Assembly (NCBI RefSeq): GCF_004362245.1
Contig: NZ_SNWM01000002.1
Location: forward strand, 992,001-1,056,000
DNA length: 64,000 nt
Origin: Pedobacter duraquae
GTDB lineage: Bacteria > Bacteroidota > Bacteroidia > Sphingobacteriales > Sphingobacteriaceae
Reading direction: 5' to 3'
A program made the translations under genes and the position numbers. Positions 28,716-37,300 of the stretch are shown piece after piece; position 1 is the stretch's first letter; every line of letters starts with the position of its first letter. The notes under the pieces were generated by a model, which did not search any database, was not told where the DNA came from, and saw nothing but the letters and a program-made list of their open reading frames with translations.

Positions 28716-29308
28716 ATAAGGTAAAAACTGCCATTGCTCATTTCTGGAAGGATAGGCCCAATAGGTTCATTGTGGTCTTCCTCGGTCTGTTTGTGCTATT
28801 TTATGGCTTTAATGAGCTCTTTATAGGCTTGATAGCCCCGGGAGGAGCCTACAGTCCCTTTTTAGACCAGCACTTAAACTACATCGATTTCTGGAGGGAG
28901 TTTTATATCGGGTCGACGGCAAAAATTTTAACGGCTATGGGTTATAAGGTATTCACTAACAATACCCGGTTAATTGTGGAACACCATGCAGGAATTCGAT
29001 TAATCTATACCTGTTTGGGTTATGGAGTCATGAGTTTCTTTGCTGCCTTTGTAATTGCTTTTCCAAAAGCTATTAAATCTAAGATTACTTTTCTGATCCT
29101 TGGATTACTTGGCATACAAGCCCTAAACATCCTTCGGTTTATCTTACTTTCCTTGTACTGGAAAGAGTACCGCCTTCACTTCGGCCGTATTGATCACCAT
29201 ACTATATTTAATATTTGCATCTACATCATCATCATGATAAGCATATATCTCTGGACAAACACCTCAGCCAAAAAGAATGCAACAGACTCAGCTCAAAAAA
29301 GCGTTTGA
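28712..29308 (+). CDS. xrtY: Exosortase, likely the XrtY type of Bacteroidota
   Basis: A 198-aa membrane cysteine transpeptidase-like protein that would cleave and re-attach proteins carrying a short C-terminal sorting signal. The three catalytic-type residues of the family are visible: Cys101 in LIYTCLGYGVMSFF, Arg142 in NILRFILLS, and His162 or His163 in RIDHHTIFN. Six or so membrane segments surround them, and the length is normal for short Bacteroidota exosortases. It starts with TTG 28712 (TTGA overlap with the GT2 gene) and overlaps the acetyltransferase downstream by 32 nt. Subtype Y is inferred from the Wzy-like neighbour and from the substrates at 33.8 and 39.6 kb. Confidence 0.88.
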   Translation: MNKVKTAIAHFWKDRPNRFIVVFLGLFVLFYGFNELFIGLIAPGGAYSPFLDQHLNYIDFWREFYIGSTAKILTAMGYKVFTNNTRLIVEHHAGIRLIYTCLGYGVMSFFAAFVIAFPKAIKSKITFLILGLLGIQALNILRFILLSLYWKEYRLHFGRIDHHTIFNICIYIIIMISIYLWTNTSAKKNATDSAQKSV

Positions 29309-29828
29309 CAAAAAAGATTTTAATATCGGTGCCTCTCCAATAAAAGTCGTGTTATGGTATTTTACCAGTATGCTTTTTTTTAAATCCGGGCTTATCCCAT
29401 TCAGTAATATTTTAGTCTTTCTATTACGGAGTTTCGGCGCATCTATCGGAAATGATGTACGTATTAAACCCTACATCCACATCAGGTACCCCTGGAAACT
29501 CAGTCTTGGCGACCATTCCTGGCTGGCCGACTGCTATATTGAGAATCTGGATCAGGTAACTATAGGAAAAAATGTTTGTGTGTCTCAGCAGGCAATGCTG
29601 ATGACTGGAAATCACGACTATACTTCAAGAAATTTTGATTTGATCACAAAACCTATCGTGCTCGAAGATGGCGTTTGGATCGGCGCCAAATCAACGATTT
29701 TACCAGGTGTAACAGCATTTTCCCATGCTGTGCTAACTGCTAATTCCACTGCATCAAAAAACCTTGAAGCGTACACAATCTATCAGGGTGTTCCTGCTAC
29801 CAAAATAAAAATTCGTAATATCAGCTAG
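29277..29828 (+). CDS. WcaF-like hexapeptide acetyltransferase
   Basis: A 183-aa acetyltransferase of the left-handed beta-helix type. It has a hydrophobic N-terminal third (SPIKVVLWYFTSMLFFKSGL), then repeats such as ASIGNDVRIKPYIHIRYP, LSLGDHSWLADCYIENL, VTIGKNVCVSQQ and VWIGAKSTILPGV. MTGNHDYTSRNFDLITKPI is the recognisable loop of WcaF colanic-acid acetyltransferases. It begins inside the exosortase gene. Its stop TAG lies in CTAG, which also supplies the stop of the converging secreted protein gene on the other strand. Confidence 0.87.
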   Translation: MQQTQLKKAFDKKDFNIGASPIKVVLWYFTSMLFFKSGLIPFSNILVFLLRSFGASIGNDVRIKPYIHIRYPWKLSLGDHSWLADCYIENLDQVTIGKNVCVSQQAMLMTGNHDYTSRNFDLITKPIVLEDGVWIGAKSTILPGVTAFSHAVLTANSTASKNLEAYTIYQGVPATKIKIRNIS

Positions 29829-32800
29829 TTTTTGAAAAACTTCGAAGTTCCTATTACTGAATTATCCCCAGCTGATTTGACTTCCAGCACATGCATTCCT
29901 TTCATTAACGTACTTACGTCTAAGCTGACGGTATCATCTTCCCCAAAAGCTTTCTGAGTAAGCAGCCTACCTGTTAAATTATACACATTTACCTGAACAG
30001 GTCCTTTTTCTTTCAACGCCACGTGAATCTCATTGACAACCGGATTTGGATAAACTGTAAAACTAGCTTTAGCCGTTATGTTCAGCACATCTTCAAAATT
30101 CACCATCAATGATGGAGAATAGGTTTTATGATTCAGGTCATCAACCTGCACAATTCGGTAGTAATTTTTTCCTGATAACGGCTTTTGATCCACGAATGTC
30201 TTTGTAGATATATTCCCACCAGCCATAGTGGCTATTTGAGAAAAGCTTGTACCCTCCACTGAGCGCTCAACAACAAAGGTGTCGAGCGTAGAACTTGCCG
30301 CCATCCATTTTAGTTTAACGCTCGACATCTCCTTTTCTGCAGTAAAGCTTAACAGTGCTGCCGGAGGCAATTTCTCATCTTCGAAAATTAACGTAAAGCG
30401 TTCTGTACCAAATGAGGCTGGAATGCTACGATCAATCGAGAAATTATAAATGGCACCATTAGCTGCTACTTTTGTTGTAGTATTCAGATAACTGTCTTTC
30501 AGCGACATGATTTTTCCATCTACACCGGAGATATCGTTGAAGTTCAACGATACCGGTCCCGTCGCAGTTGCGTTTACCGATAATTTGATCTCTGTAGAAC
30601 TTGTTAGCTCTGGCATAAAATTGATCGCCATCGGTAATTTGTCCGAAGTAAGGCTGGCGAGCGAGATTGTGCTACCGGAAAAATAGGTGGCATCATCCGT
30701 ACCGTAATTATCCTGATATCCCTGCTTAAATACCAAGGCAGTTTCGTCTGTATTTGTTGCGTCTTTAAGAGATATTTTTAAAACTTTAAGGACTTCAGAA
30801 GTCGCACCCGTCGCAGCACTAACTGCTGGTGATACATCCATCGTTTTATTAAGCACTACGACTTTGCTATCATCTGGCGCATCTAGCAATCGATTTGGGC
30901 TTTGAGTAGTCACCTTTGCACCTTCTGTAAAGGTTAAAGTCTGCCCGGTAGCCCGTGCTTTCACGTAAAATCCCTGGCCCGGCTGGATAATAAAGGCTGT
31001 TGTACTCGTCCCCGGAACAGGTCCATTTAATACTGGCGCGGCATTAGTTACCACTCCCGCGCTATAAGTAGTCATACCTCCGCCGGGACGGATCACAGTA
31101 ACCATATTGTCTATATTCGCCGTACGCGTTACGTTAACCCAATTTATCGCAGACGGATAAGGGTTGCCTACCGCGTTATAACCATCATATCCATCATTGT
31201 TAGCTACGGGATATGGAGTGTAAGAAAGTGAAACAGGTATAGAACCTTGATTTAAGGATCCTGCAAAGTTGGTAACCACATTTTCTGGCGAACCATATGG
31301 GAGGTTCAGCTTTGAACTTGCAGAGCCACTGGCATCACGTGCTCCCCTAAAAAAAACGAAGAAGCAATTTCCGGCAGCCGGTGCTGCTTCGGATAAAGTA
31401 AGTACATTTTGAAATTGACTTTGAGCAGGGATACTCGTTCTGCTTTCGACGTACTTCGTTAAAGTGACAGCGAACGGCTGAGCGGTACCACCGGGATCGA
31501 ATCCATTTGCTGCACCACCCGGCCCAGTGATAAATATTGTATTTTTAAGTTGGCTGTAAATGGTTGATGCAGTTACTGAGGCCGACAACATCCTTGTCCC
31601 GCGATTCGCGGCAACTCCCCCACCTGTTAAAAATGTTTCTGCATTTACTATCCCCGTGATACTTGTTCCTGAGAGTTGTCCTACATTTGCTGTACCTGCA
31701 GCGCTGGATTTTAAATACAAAACCCCTCCTGCGGCCAACACCGCAGTACCGCTCATAGACAATAAGCCAGTTGGTGTGATAGAAAATTTTCCGTTTGTTG
31801 TACCTACAAGTGTCTTGGTTCCTGATCCGGATACAGTAAGACTATTAAAAAAAACACCATTTCCTCCGTCTGATCCAGTATCAGTAATGGTTTGAGCACC
31901 GGCACCGCTAAACGTAACTGCGGTACTGTTTGTAGTAAAGTCTAATTTCCCTCCACTGGAATTCCAATCTCCGGTGATAGTTAAAGCGCCTGGCTGTCCG
32001 TTTTTTACCGCAGCATTGCTCATCGTCAATCCCCCAAAAGTTCCGGGAACTAATGTCTGAGAACCGGCATTAGCATTGTAAGTGACACCAAAAGTCCAGG
32101 TCTTGCCTGTAGGGATGGGTAGTGCAGAAGTATTTTGTGTAATTAACATTCCCGTTCCAGCGGTTGTGGCGCTTATTCCAAGTAATAATGGAACAGTAGT
32201 CAAGTCAAAGAAACCGCTGGTCATGGTCAAGATACCATTGACAGTGAGCTGCGTTCCCGGAGTCAGGGTTACGCCACTAGATACTTTGCTTACGGTAAGG
32301 TTGTTTACCGCAACGGGCAGCCCACTCCCTGTAATCTGTGCAACATTGGTATCGTACCAGTAGTTAGCAGTTTGAGAAAATGACCTGGTACCCGTACTTT
32401 GAATAGAACCGCTTCCTCCAGTTTGAGCAATCCCCTGGGTATTTGCGGTGATCAATGTACCTGTTGACGACAAAGTAAAGGTACCAGTAGATCCGTCCAA
32501 TATTGAAGTATTGAAATCTACAATCGCATTGGCATTCACGGTAAAATTCAAGGCTCCAGTGATTACTGCTGTAGCAGGTAAACTTTTAGTGAAAATTTGA
32601 CGGGTAGTACCATTGAAATTGAAATTACCGGTTCCAGCACCTGTTCCTTTATTAAGCGTTCCCCCAGTCATAGTAAAATTTCCTGCAACGTTATAAATCG
32701 CATTTCCAGTACCTGTGGTTAGATTCAGCGTTCCGGCGCTTTGAGAGAAGTTGCGCCCTATGTTCATGGTGGTATTCCCCGTCGTACTTGTCAAGTTTAC

Positions 32801-33676
32801 AGTGCCTCCGGTTTGTAAATAGTCCCGTTGTGCAGTAAACGTATAACCGGAGAAACTAATGTTGCTCGATCCAGAAGTATTCACAATTAGGTCTCCGCGG
32901 ATACTACCAGATGCTGAATTAACCTGAATGGGAACTGACTGGCTAGCGCAATTCCAACGCACATTATACAAACTTTGATTTAAATTTGCAGCTACAGTGC
33001 CCGAAGTTGTATAGCCTCTGAATTCACAAGTTGAACCATCGTTCCAGGTTGCTATCGGAACAGCGCCAGCGGTTGTTGTATATTGGTGAACGTAACTTCC
33101 TCCGTTATTAAAGTTGAGCGTAGCAGCTGTAGAAGTGATAGTTGCATTATTAGATAACACCCCATTAATATTAGTGCTCGAATTAGCATTAAAATTTACT
33201 GTACCAGGAGCCGTGTTATTAAATATGCCAGTAGCCCCCACTGTTGCCGTGCCATTTATAACAGCCGTGCCCCCTGGATTCTGGAGCGTGCCATTAACAT
33301 TTAATGTCCCGGTAGACGAAACTGTAAAATCATCAACAATGATCACATCAACAATCGTAAATGTTATTGATGGATTTATTGTTAGTGTTCCGTTCACAGT
33401 AACTTCTTTTCCATCAGTAGTTGCTGTAACAGTAACGACGTGACCTGCCTGAATTTCAATTGCAGTAGCGTTAGCACTACTTGGCGGAGTACTTGTAGCA
33501 CTGTATCCCGTTAGAGCTAATAATGAACGTTCCCATGTATTTGTTCCATTCCAATTTCCTGTTCGTGCCGACCGATAATAATACAATGTAATTTGAGCCG
33601 AACATTCAAAAGAAACGAGTAGCAACAATACCGTCGAGCACAATAAAATCTTTATTTTAGGGACACTTAAAGACAT
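29825..33676 (-). CDS. Large T9SS-secreted surface protein with repetitive beta-rich N-terminal half
   Basis: A 1283-aa protein. Residues 1-28 form a signal peptide ending SFECSAQ. Residues 30 to about 650 are Thr, Gly, Asn and Ser-rich, with many short repeats of the kind GTLNVNGTL, GNFTMTGGTL and AVTFSGAGAQTI, which suggest a beta-helix adhesin-like region; TGNWNGTNTWERS near residue 40 matches a motif that often opens such Bacteroidota proteins. From about 690 it shares a module with the proteins at 34375 and 39818 (GTRMLSASV, GPGGAANGFDPGGTAQPF, GNPYPSAINW, QPGQGFYVKA). The last 75 residues (VYPNPVVNEIHVAL to SKFFKN) are a type A T9SS sorting domain. It would cross the outer membrane and attach outside. 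Confidence 0.9.
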   Translation of the reverse strand: MSLSVPKIKILLCSTVLLLLVSFECSAQITLYYYRSARTGNWNGTNTWERSLLALTGYSATSTPPSSANATAIEIQAGHVVTVTATTDGKEVTVNGTLTINPSITFTIVDVIIVDDFTVSSTGTLNVNGTLQNPGGTAVINGTATVGATGIFNNTAPGTVNFNANSSTNINGVLSNNATITSTAATLNFNNGGSYVHQYTTTAGAVPIATWNDGSTCEFRGYTTSGTVAANLNQSLYNVRWNCASQSVPIQVNSASGSIRGDLIVNTSGSSNISFSGYTFTAQRDYLQTGGTVNLTSTTGNTTMNIGRNFSQSAGTLNLTTGTGNAIYNVAGNFTMTGGTLNKGTGAGTGNFNFNGTTRQIFTKSLPATAVITGALNFTVNANAIVDFNTSILDGSTGTFTLSSTGTLITANTQGIAQTGGSGSIQSTGTRSFSQTANYWYDTNVAQITGSGLPVAVNNLTVSKVSSGVTLTPGTQLTVNGILTMTSGFFDLTTVPLLLGISATTAGTGMLITQNTSALPIPTGKTWTFGVTYNANAGSQTLVPGTFGGLTMSNAAVKNGQPGALTITGDWNSSGGKLDFTTNSTAVTFSGAGAQTITDTGSDGGNGVFFNSLTVSGSGTKTLVGTTNGKFSITPTGLLSMSGTAVLAAGGVLYLKSSAAGTANVGQLSGTSITGIVNAETFLTGGGVAANRGTRMLSASVTASTIYSQLKNTIFITGPGGAANGFDPGGTAQPFAVTLTKYVESRTSIPAQSQFQNVLTLSEAAPAAGNCFFVFFRGARDASGSASSKLNLPYGSPENVVTNFAGSLNQGSIPVSLSYTPYPVANNDGYDGYNAVGNPYPSAINWVNVTRTANIDNMVTVIRPGGGMTTYSAGVVTNAAPVLNGPVPGTSTTAFIIQPGQGFYVKARATGQTLTFTEGAKVTTQSPNRLLDAPDDSKVVVLNKTMDVSPAVSAATGATSEVLKVLKISLKDATNTDETALVFKQGYQDNYGTDDATYFSGSTISLASLTSDKLPMAINFMPELTSSTEIKLSVNATATGPVSLNFNDISGVDGKIMSLKDSYLNTTTKVAANGAIYNFSIDRSIPASFGTERFTLIFEDEKLPPAALLSFTAEKEMSSVKLKWMAASSTLDTFVVERSVEGTSFSQIATMAGGNISTKTFVDQKPLSGKNYYRIVQVDDLNHKTYSPSLMVNFEDVLNITAKASFTVYPNPVVNEIHVALKEKGPVQVNVYNLTGRLLTQKAFGEDDTVSLDVSTLMKGMHVLEVKSAGDNSVIGTSKFFKN

Positions 33677-33742
33677 AGGTAAATGTTTGATTTACTCAAG
33701 TTTAACCTAAATACTTCAATTGGGTTCTATGACGCATGTAGA

Positions 33743-33785
33743 TGAACAACTTGAATGTTAACGGTCTGAAATGAACAGAGTGAAC
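33743..33785. promoter_or_regulatory. Two TGAAC-N4-TGAA(C/T) direct repeats (candidate operator)
   Basis: TGAACAACTTGAAT at 33743-33756 and TGAACAGAGTGAAC at 33772-33785 sit in the gap between the 75-aa microprotein gene and the large secreted protein gene. Each unit repeats TGAA with nine-base spacing, close to one helix turn. Two more copies occur at 34219-34259. No regulator is known for this pattern; the role is an inference. Confidence 0.35.
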
Positions 33786-33842
33786 AGTGAATATTAGGTA
33801 TAATTAGCAAACCAACAATGATCGTCCCAGCTGCTAAAACCG

Positions 33843-34070
33843 CTAATTTGCTGCGTTTGCAACTTGTTTCCGCACATACCAAAAACCAAATAAAACGCCA
33901 ACAATTAGTAGCAAAATCACGCCATCATCAATTGGCACCGGGCTATCCGGATCCAGGCAATCGGGATAGGAAGGATCCAAAGGCGTACAGTCCTGAGCAA
34001 CAGCAAATACAGGGAATGCTAAAATCACAAAAACAGATAAAAACCTAAAAATCCACTTCCTTTTCTTCAC
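33843..34070 (-). CDS. Exosortase-substrate microprotein (PID-CTERM-like)
   Basis: A 75-aa protein with sorting signals at both ends. Residues 1-26 are a signal peptide ending FAVAQ; the processed part is only about 24 residues with two cysteines (CTPLDPSYPDC); PDSPVPIDDG (41-50) is the candidate recognition motif, followed by a membrane segment (51-66) and VRKQ. This tripartite motif, helix and basic tail is what exosortase substrates carry, and PID-CTERM is the name NCBI uses for the Bacteroidota version. It starts with GTG 34070 and lies 166 bases upstream of the 1283-aa secreted protein gene on the same strand, so they may share a transcript. Confidence 0.8.
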   Translation of the reverse strand: MKKRKWIFRFLSVFVILAFPVFAVAQDCTPLDPSYPDCLDPDSPVPIDDGVILLLIVGVLFGFWYVRKQVANAAN

Positions 34071-34218
34071 GACTCACAGATTAAAATGCATCAAGCTCAA
34101 CTAAACATCATCTGTAAGCCATTCGCCAACGTTCGTGTTGATAACATTTTGGCGCAGCAGGATGATTGATGTCAATTTTAACAAGAATCGTCTGTTATTG
34201 ATTCATTCAGACCATTTA

Positions 34219-34259
34219 TGAACGATATGAACACAGTGCTAAAAATGAACAGACTGAAT
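34219..34259. promoter_or_regulatory. Two TGAAC-N4-TGAA(C/T) direct repeats (candidate operator)
   Basis: TGAACGATATGAAC at 34219-34232 and TGAACAGACTGAAT at 34246-34259 repeat the unit seen at 33743-33785. They lie between the divergent microprotein and large secreted protein genes, about 85 to 125 bases upstream of the + strand promoter box. One factor could thus act on the whole set. Inferred only. Confidence 0.35.
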
Positions 34260-34342
34260 ATTTATTTGACCAAACCACATCTGATCGTCAGCCCAATACG
34301 TAGCTATTGAAGACAAAACAGCGTTTAACAGGGCATAGAGCC

Positions 34343-34350
34343 TATATTTG
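34343..34350 (+). promoter_or_regulatory. Candidate Bacteroidota -7 promoter box
   Basis: TATATTTG is an exact match to the Bacteroidota TAnnTTTG -7 element. A transcript starting about seven bases later would have a leader of some 18 bases before ATG 34375. I see no TTG at the usual 19-base spacing upstream, so the -33 element is missing or weak. Confidence 0.4.
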
Positions 34351-34374
34351 CCAGCAGCTATTTTAAATTTATCA

Positions 34375-37300
34375 ATGCGCACATCCTTTAATAACACACT
34401 ACTAATCAAGCTCTTTCTCTTCCTGTTCATTTCCATATCTACAAGTGTTTACGGTCAAAATATGACCAATTACGCTTTTAACGCTTCAATTTCGACCTAT
34501 TCTGCACTATCTGCGCCAGCAGTGGCGGGCACGCTGACCGGCGATTTAAATAATGGTGCATATAATGCGTTACCAATTGGTTTTGATTTTTGGTACATGG
34601 GTTCCAGGTACACGACGATCTCTGCAGCTACCAATGGATTCCTGGTTTTAGGCAATGATGTGGTGCCCGACAATAATTATCAGCTCCTGAATAATCTCGC
34701 TACCGGTCAGCGACCAATGCTGGCGCCTTTTTGGGACGATATGGTATTGGACAATGCCGGATTGGTTTCCTACCAAACCAGTGGAACTGCTCCCAATAGA
34801 ATATTCACCGTTCAGTATTCAAGCATCCGTACCTCGGCTGGGGTAAATGTTTTCCCGATGCAAATCAGGCTGTCAGAAACGTCTGGAACGATACAGTTTT
34901 TTTATAACAGACCTAATGCTGCCACCACAAATGTCTCGGCATCCATTGGTATCAACAGCAATTCTGCCACCAGTGCCGGGTCTTTCCTATCGCTAAATAA
35001 TTCCGGTACGGCGCCAACTGTTAGCTCCGCAACAGAGACAACCACCATCACACCAAATCCAGGCAATAACCAGTCTTATTCATTCACTCCTTCTGCCGTT
35101 GCCGCAGCCACCGATCTGTTTTTTACTGATGTAACCAGTACTTCGATCACGCTAAACTGGACAGACAATAGCGCCGACGATGCCGGCTTTGCTATTTATC
35201 GATCTACAGACAATACTACTTTCAGCTATGTTGGAAAAACATCTGCCAGCGCGACAACATTCAATGCTACAGGCCTCGCCGCAGGAACTACTTATTATTT
35301 CAGAACCTACTCAATCAGGGAAAGCTTAAACGCAGCACCACTTACAGGCACCCAGGCAACGGTTAGTACAGCTACCTCTGGACTCGTGCTCTATTATCCG
35401 TTCAATGGAAATTCCAATGAGGTAATCTCCGGGGCTAGAAATGCTGTTTCTGTGGCTGCTCCTGCTTTGACACTGGATCGATTTGGTGCAGCAAATAGCG
35501 CATACTATTTTAGTGGTTCAAACTACATGTATCAGGGCGGAACAGCCTACCCTGCTCCGACTGCATTTTCCCTGAATTTGTGGTTTAAAACAAATACTGC
35601 GACTGGAGGGAAACTGATTGGCTTTGGAGGTAATCAAACCGGATCAAATGCCACTTTTGATAAGCATATTTACATGAGCGATGCGGGTAAACTCTATTTT
35701 GGCGTTTACGATAACGCAATAAAGATTATCAATACCGCTTCCAGTTATAATGACAATGTATGGCATAATGTAGTTGCAACGCTATCATCCACAGGGATGA
35801 AGCTGTATGTTGATGGTGTGCTTCAGGCAGCAAGCGCCGCAACTACCGCGGCACAGGGGATTCAGGGATATTGGCGCTTCGGATACGATGCGCTTACTAA
35901 CTGGAAGGGAAACAATACCAACTCTTTAGAGGGATTGTCGGGAACGAGCACACCTGTCGGTATTATCACTTCGGATTATTTTACCGGAACCCTTGATGAC
36001 ATCCAGATCTCAAACCGGGAGCTTACTTCCGACGAAATAAAGGTGGGCACGGCAGCCGCCTTCAACGGTTATGCCTATAAAAAAACCATTACGCTAAATA
36101 CAAAAAACATTGTTAGCGGAACAGCAACGTTAACAAATTTCCCTTACTTACTAAGCATTCAGGATAACGACCTGAAGCTAAATACAGCTTTATGCAACCT
36201 CACAACAACCGGCTACGCTACTGGAAAAGTGCTTTCCAATATAGGTGCGGATATTACTTTTACGAGCAGCACAGGTACAGCTCTAAATTTTGATATCGAT
36301 ACGTATGACCCAACAACGGGCACGTTAGTGGTTTGGTTAAAGCTACCTTCCATCAGCAATGCATCCAACCTCCTGGTTAACATGTTATTTGGGAAGGCTA
36401 CACCTGATGTGAACGTGACTTCCAGCACTTGGCCCAGCGACTATAAAGCTGTTTTTCACTTCGACGAGAATACATATACAGGTACAACAAACGATGCCAC
36501 TACATCGGCGCTAACTGCAGCCGTATCGTCAACAATGTCGTCAGCTAATTTTGTGTCGACCGGAAAAATAGGAAAAGCCTTTACCTTTAACGGGACAGAC
36601 CAAAAGATTGTTGCCGCAGCAAATACTGCATACGCCCTGGCCTCAACTCCTTTTACACTCTCAGCATGGATAAACACCGCAGCACCTGCATCTGATCAGA
36701 AAATTATCAGTAACCAAACAAGCGGTGGGATTGGCTACAAAATGGGTCTCAATGGTGCTAAACCTGAGAATCAAAATGATGGAACACCGAATAGAGACGG
36801 ATTAGCCAACGTTACAGGAACTTCCCAAACCGTGCTTGCAAACACGTGGTATCACGTCCAAGGCGTCTACTCAGGAACAACAACACAAACCTTAACGATG
36901 TACGTGAATGGTGAGGAGAAGCAAAAACGAACAGGCATTGCCGCTCCGGGAACAGGGACTGTACTCAGCTTTGGCGTTGGTGAAGGCGGTAACCAATTCT
37001 GGTTTAATGGCACGCTTGATGAAATCCGCATTTCAAATCTCAATAAGTCTGCTGACTGGATCAGAACGGAATACAGAAATCAGAATAACCCTACAACAAG
37101 CGGCGGAACATCAGCGTCGATCGCAGCAATTGGTGCCCTGCAGGCAGAAGGTAAAGCTGCATCGAGCTATCCAGGACTGGTTTATACTTTTGCCGGCACG
37201 TATGGTAACGATCCTTTTAGCGCAGCCAACTGGACTACCAATACCCAGAACCTGATAGAATTGCCAGCAGCAACGGGCAAAGTATCTGTGATTATTCCCG

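Larger units (their letters stand above)
34071..34374. other. Intergenic region between divergent genes, 304 bp
   Basis: This gap lies between the divergent starts of the 75-aa microprotein (-) and the 1720-aa secreted protein (+). I see an exact TAnnTTTG box for the + strand gene (34343-34350) and two TGAAC direct-repeat units (34219-34259). No convincing open frame or RNA gene is visible, and I could not identify a promoter for the - strand gene. Confidence 0.6.

Noticed and set aside
32400..33200. Repeated short blocks that could look like a CRISPR array.
   Set aside because: The repeats are degenerate, keep the reading frame and encode beta-helix-like units; there are no uniform spacers and no cas genes.
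31560..33443. Long open frames on the + strand opposite the 1283-aa secreted protein.
   Set aside because: They are rich in Val, Pro and Thr as expected from the antisense of a Thr, Gly and Asn-rich gene, have no start context and no family motif.
33843..34070. Reading of the microprotein as a lipoprotein because of its early cysteine.
   Set aside because: The residues before Cys28 (VAQD) do not make a lipobox, and cleavage after AQ is the better fit.
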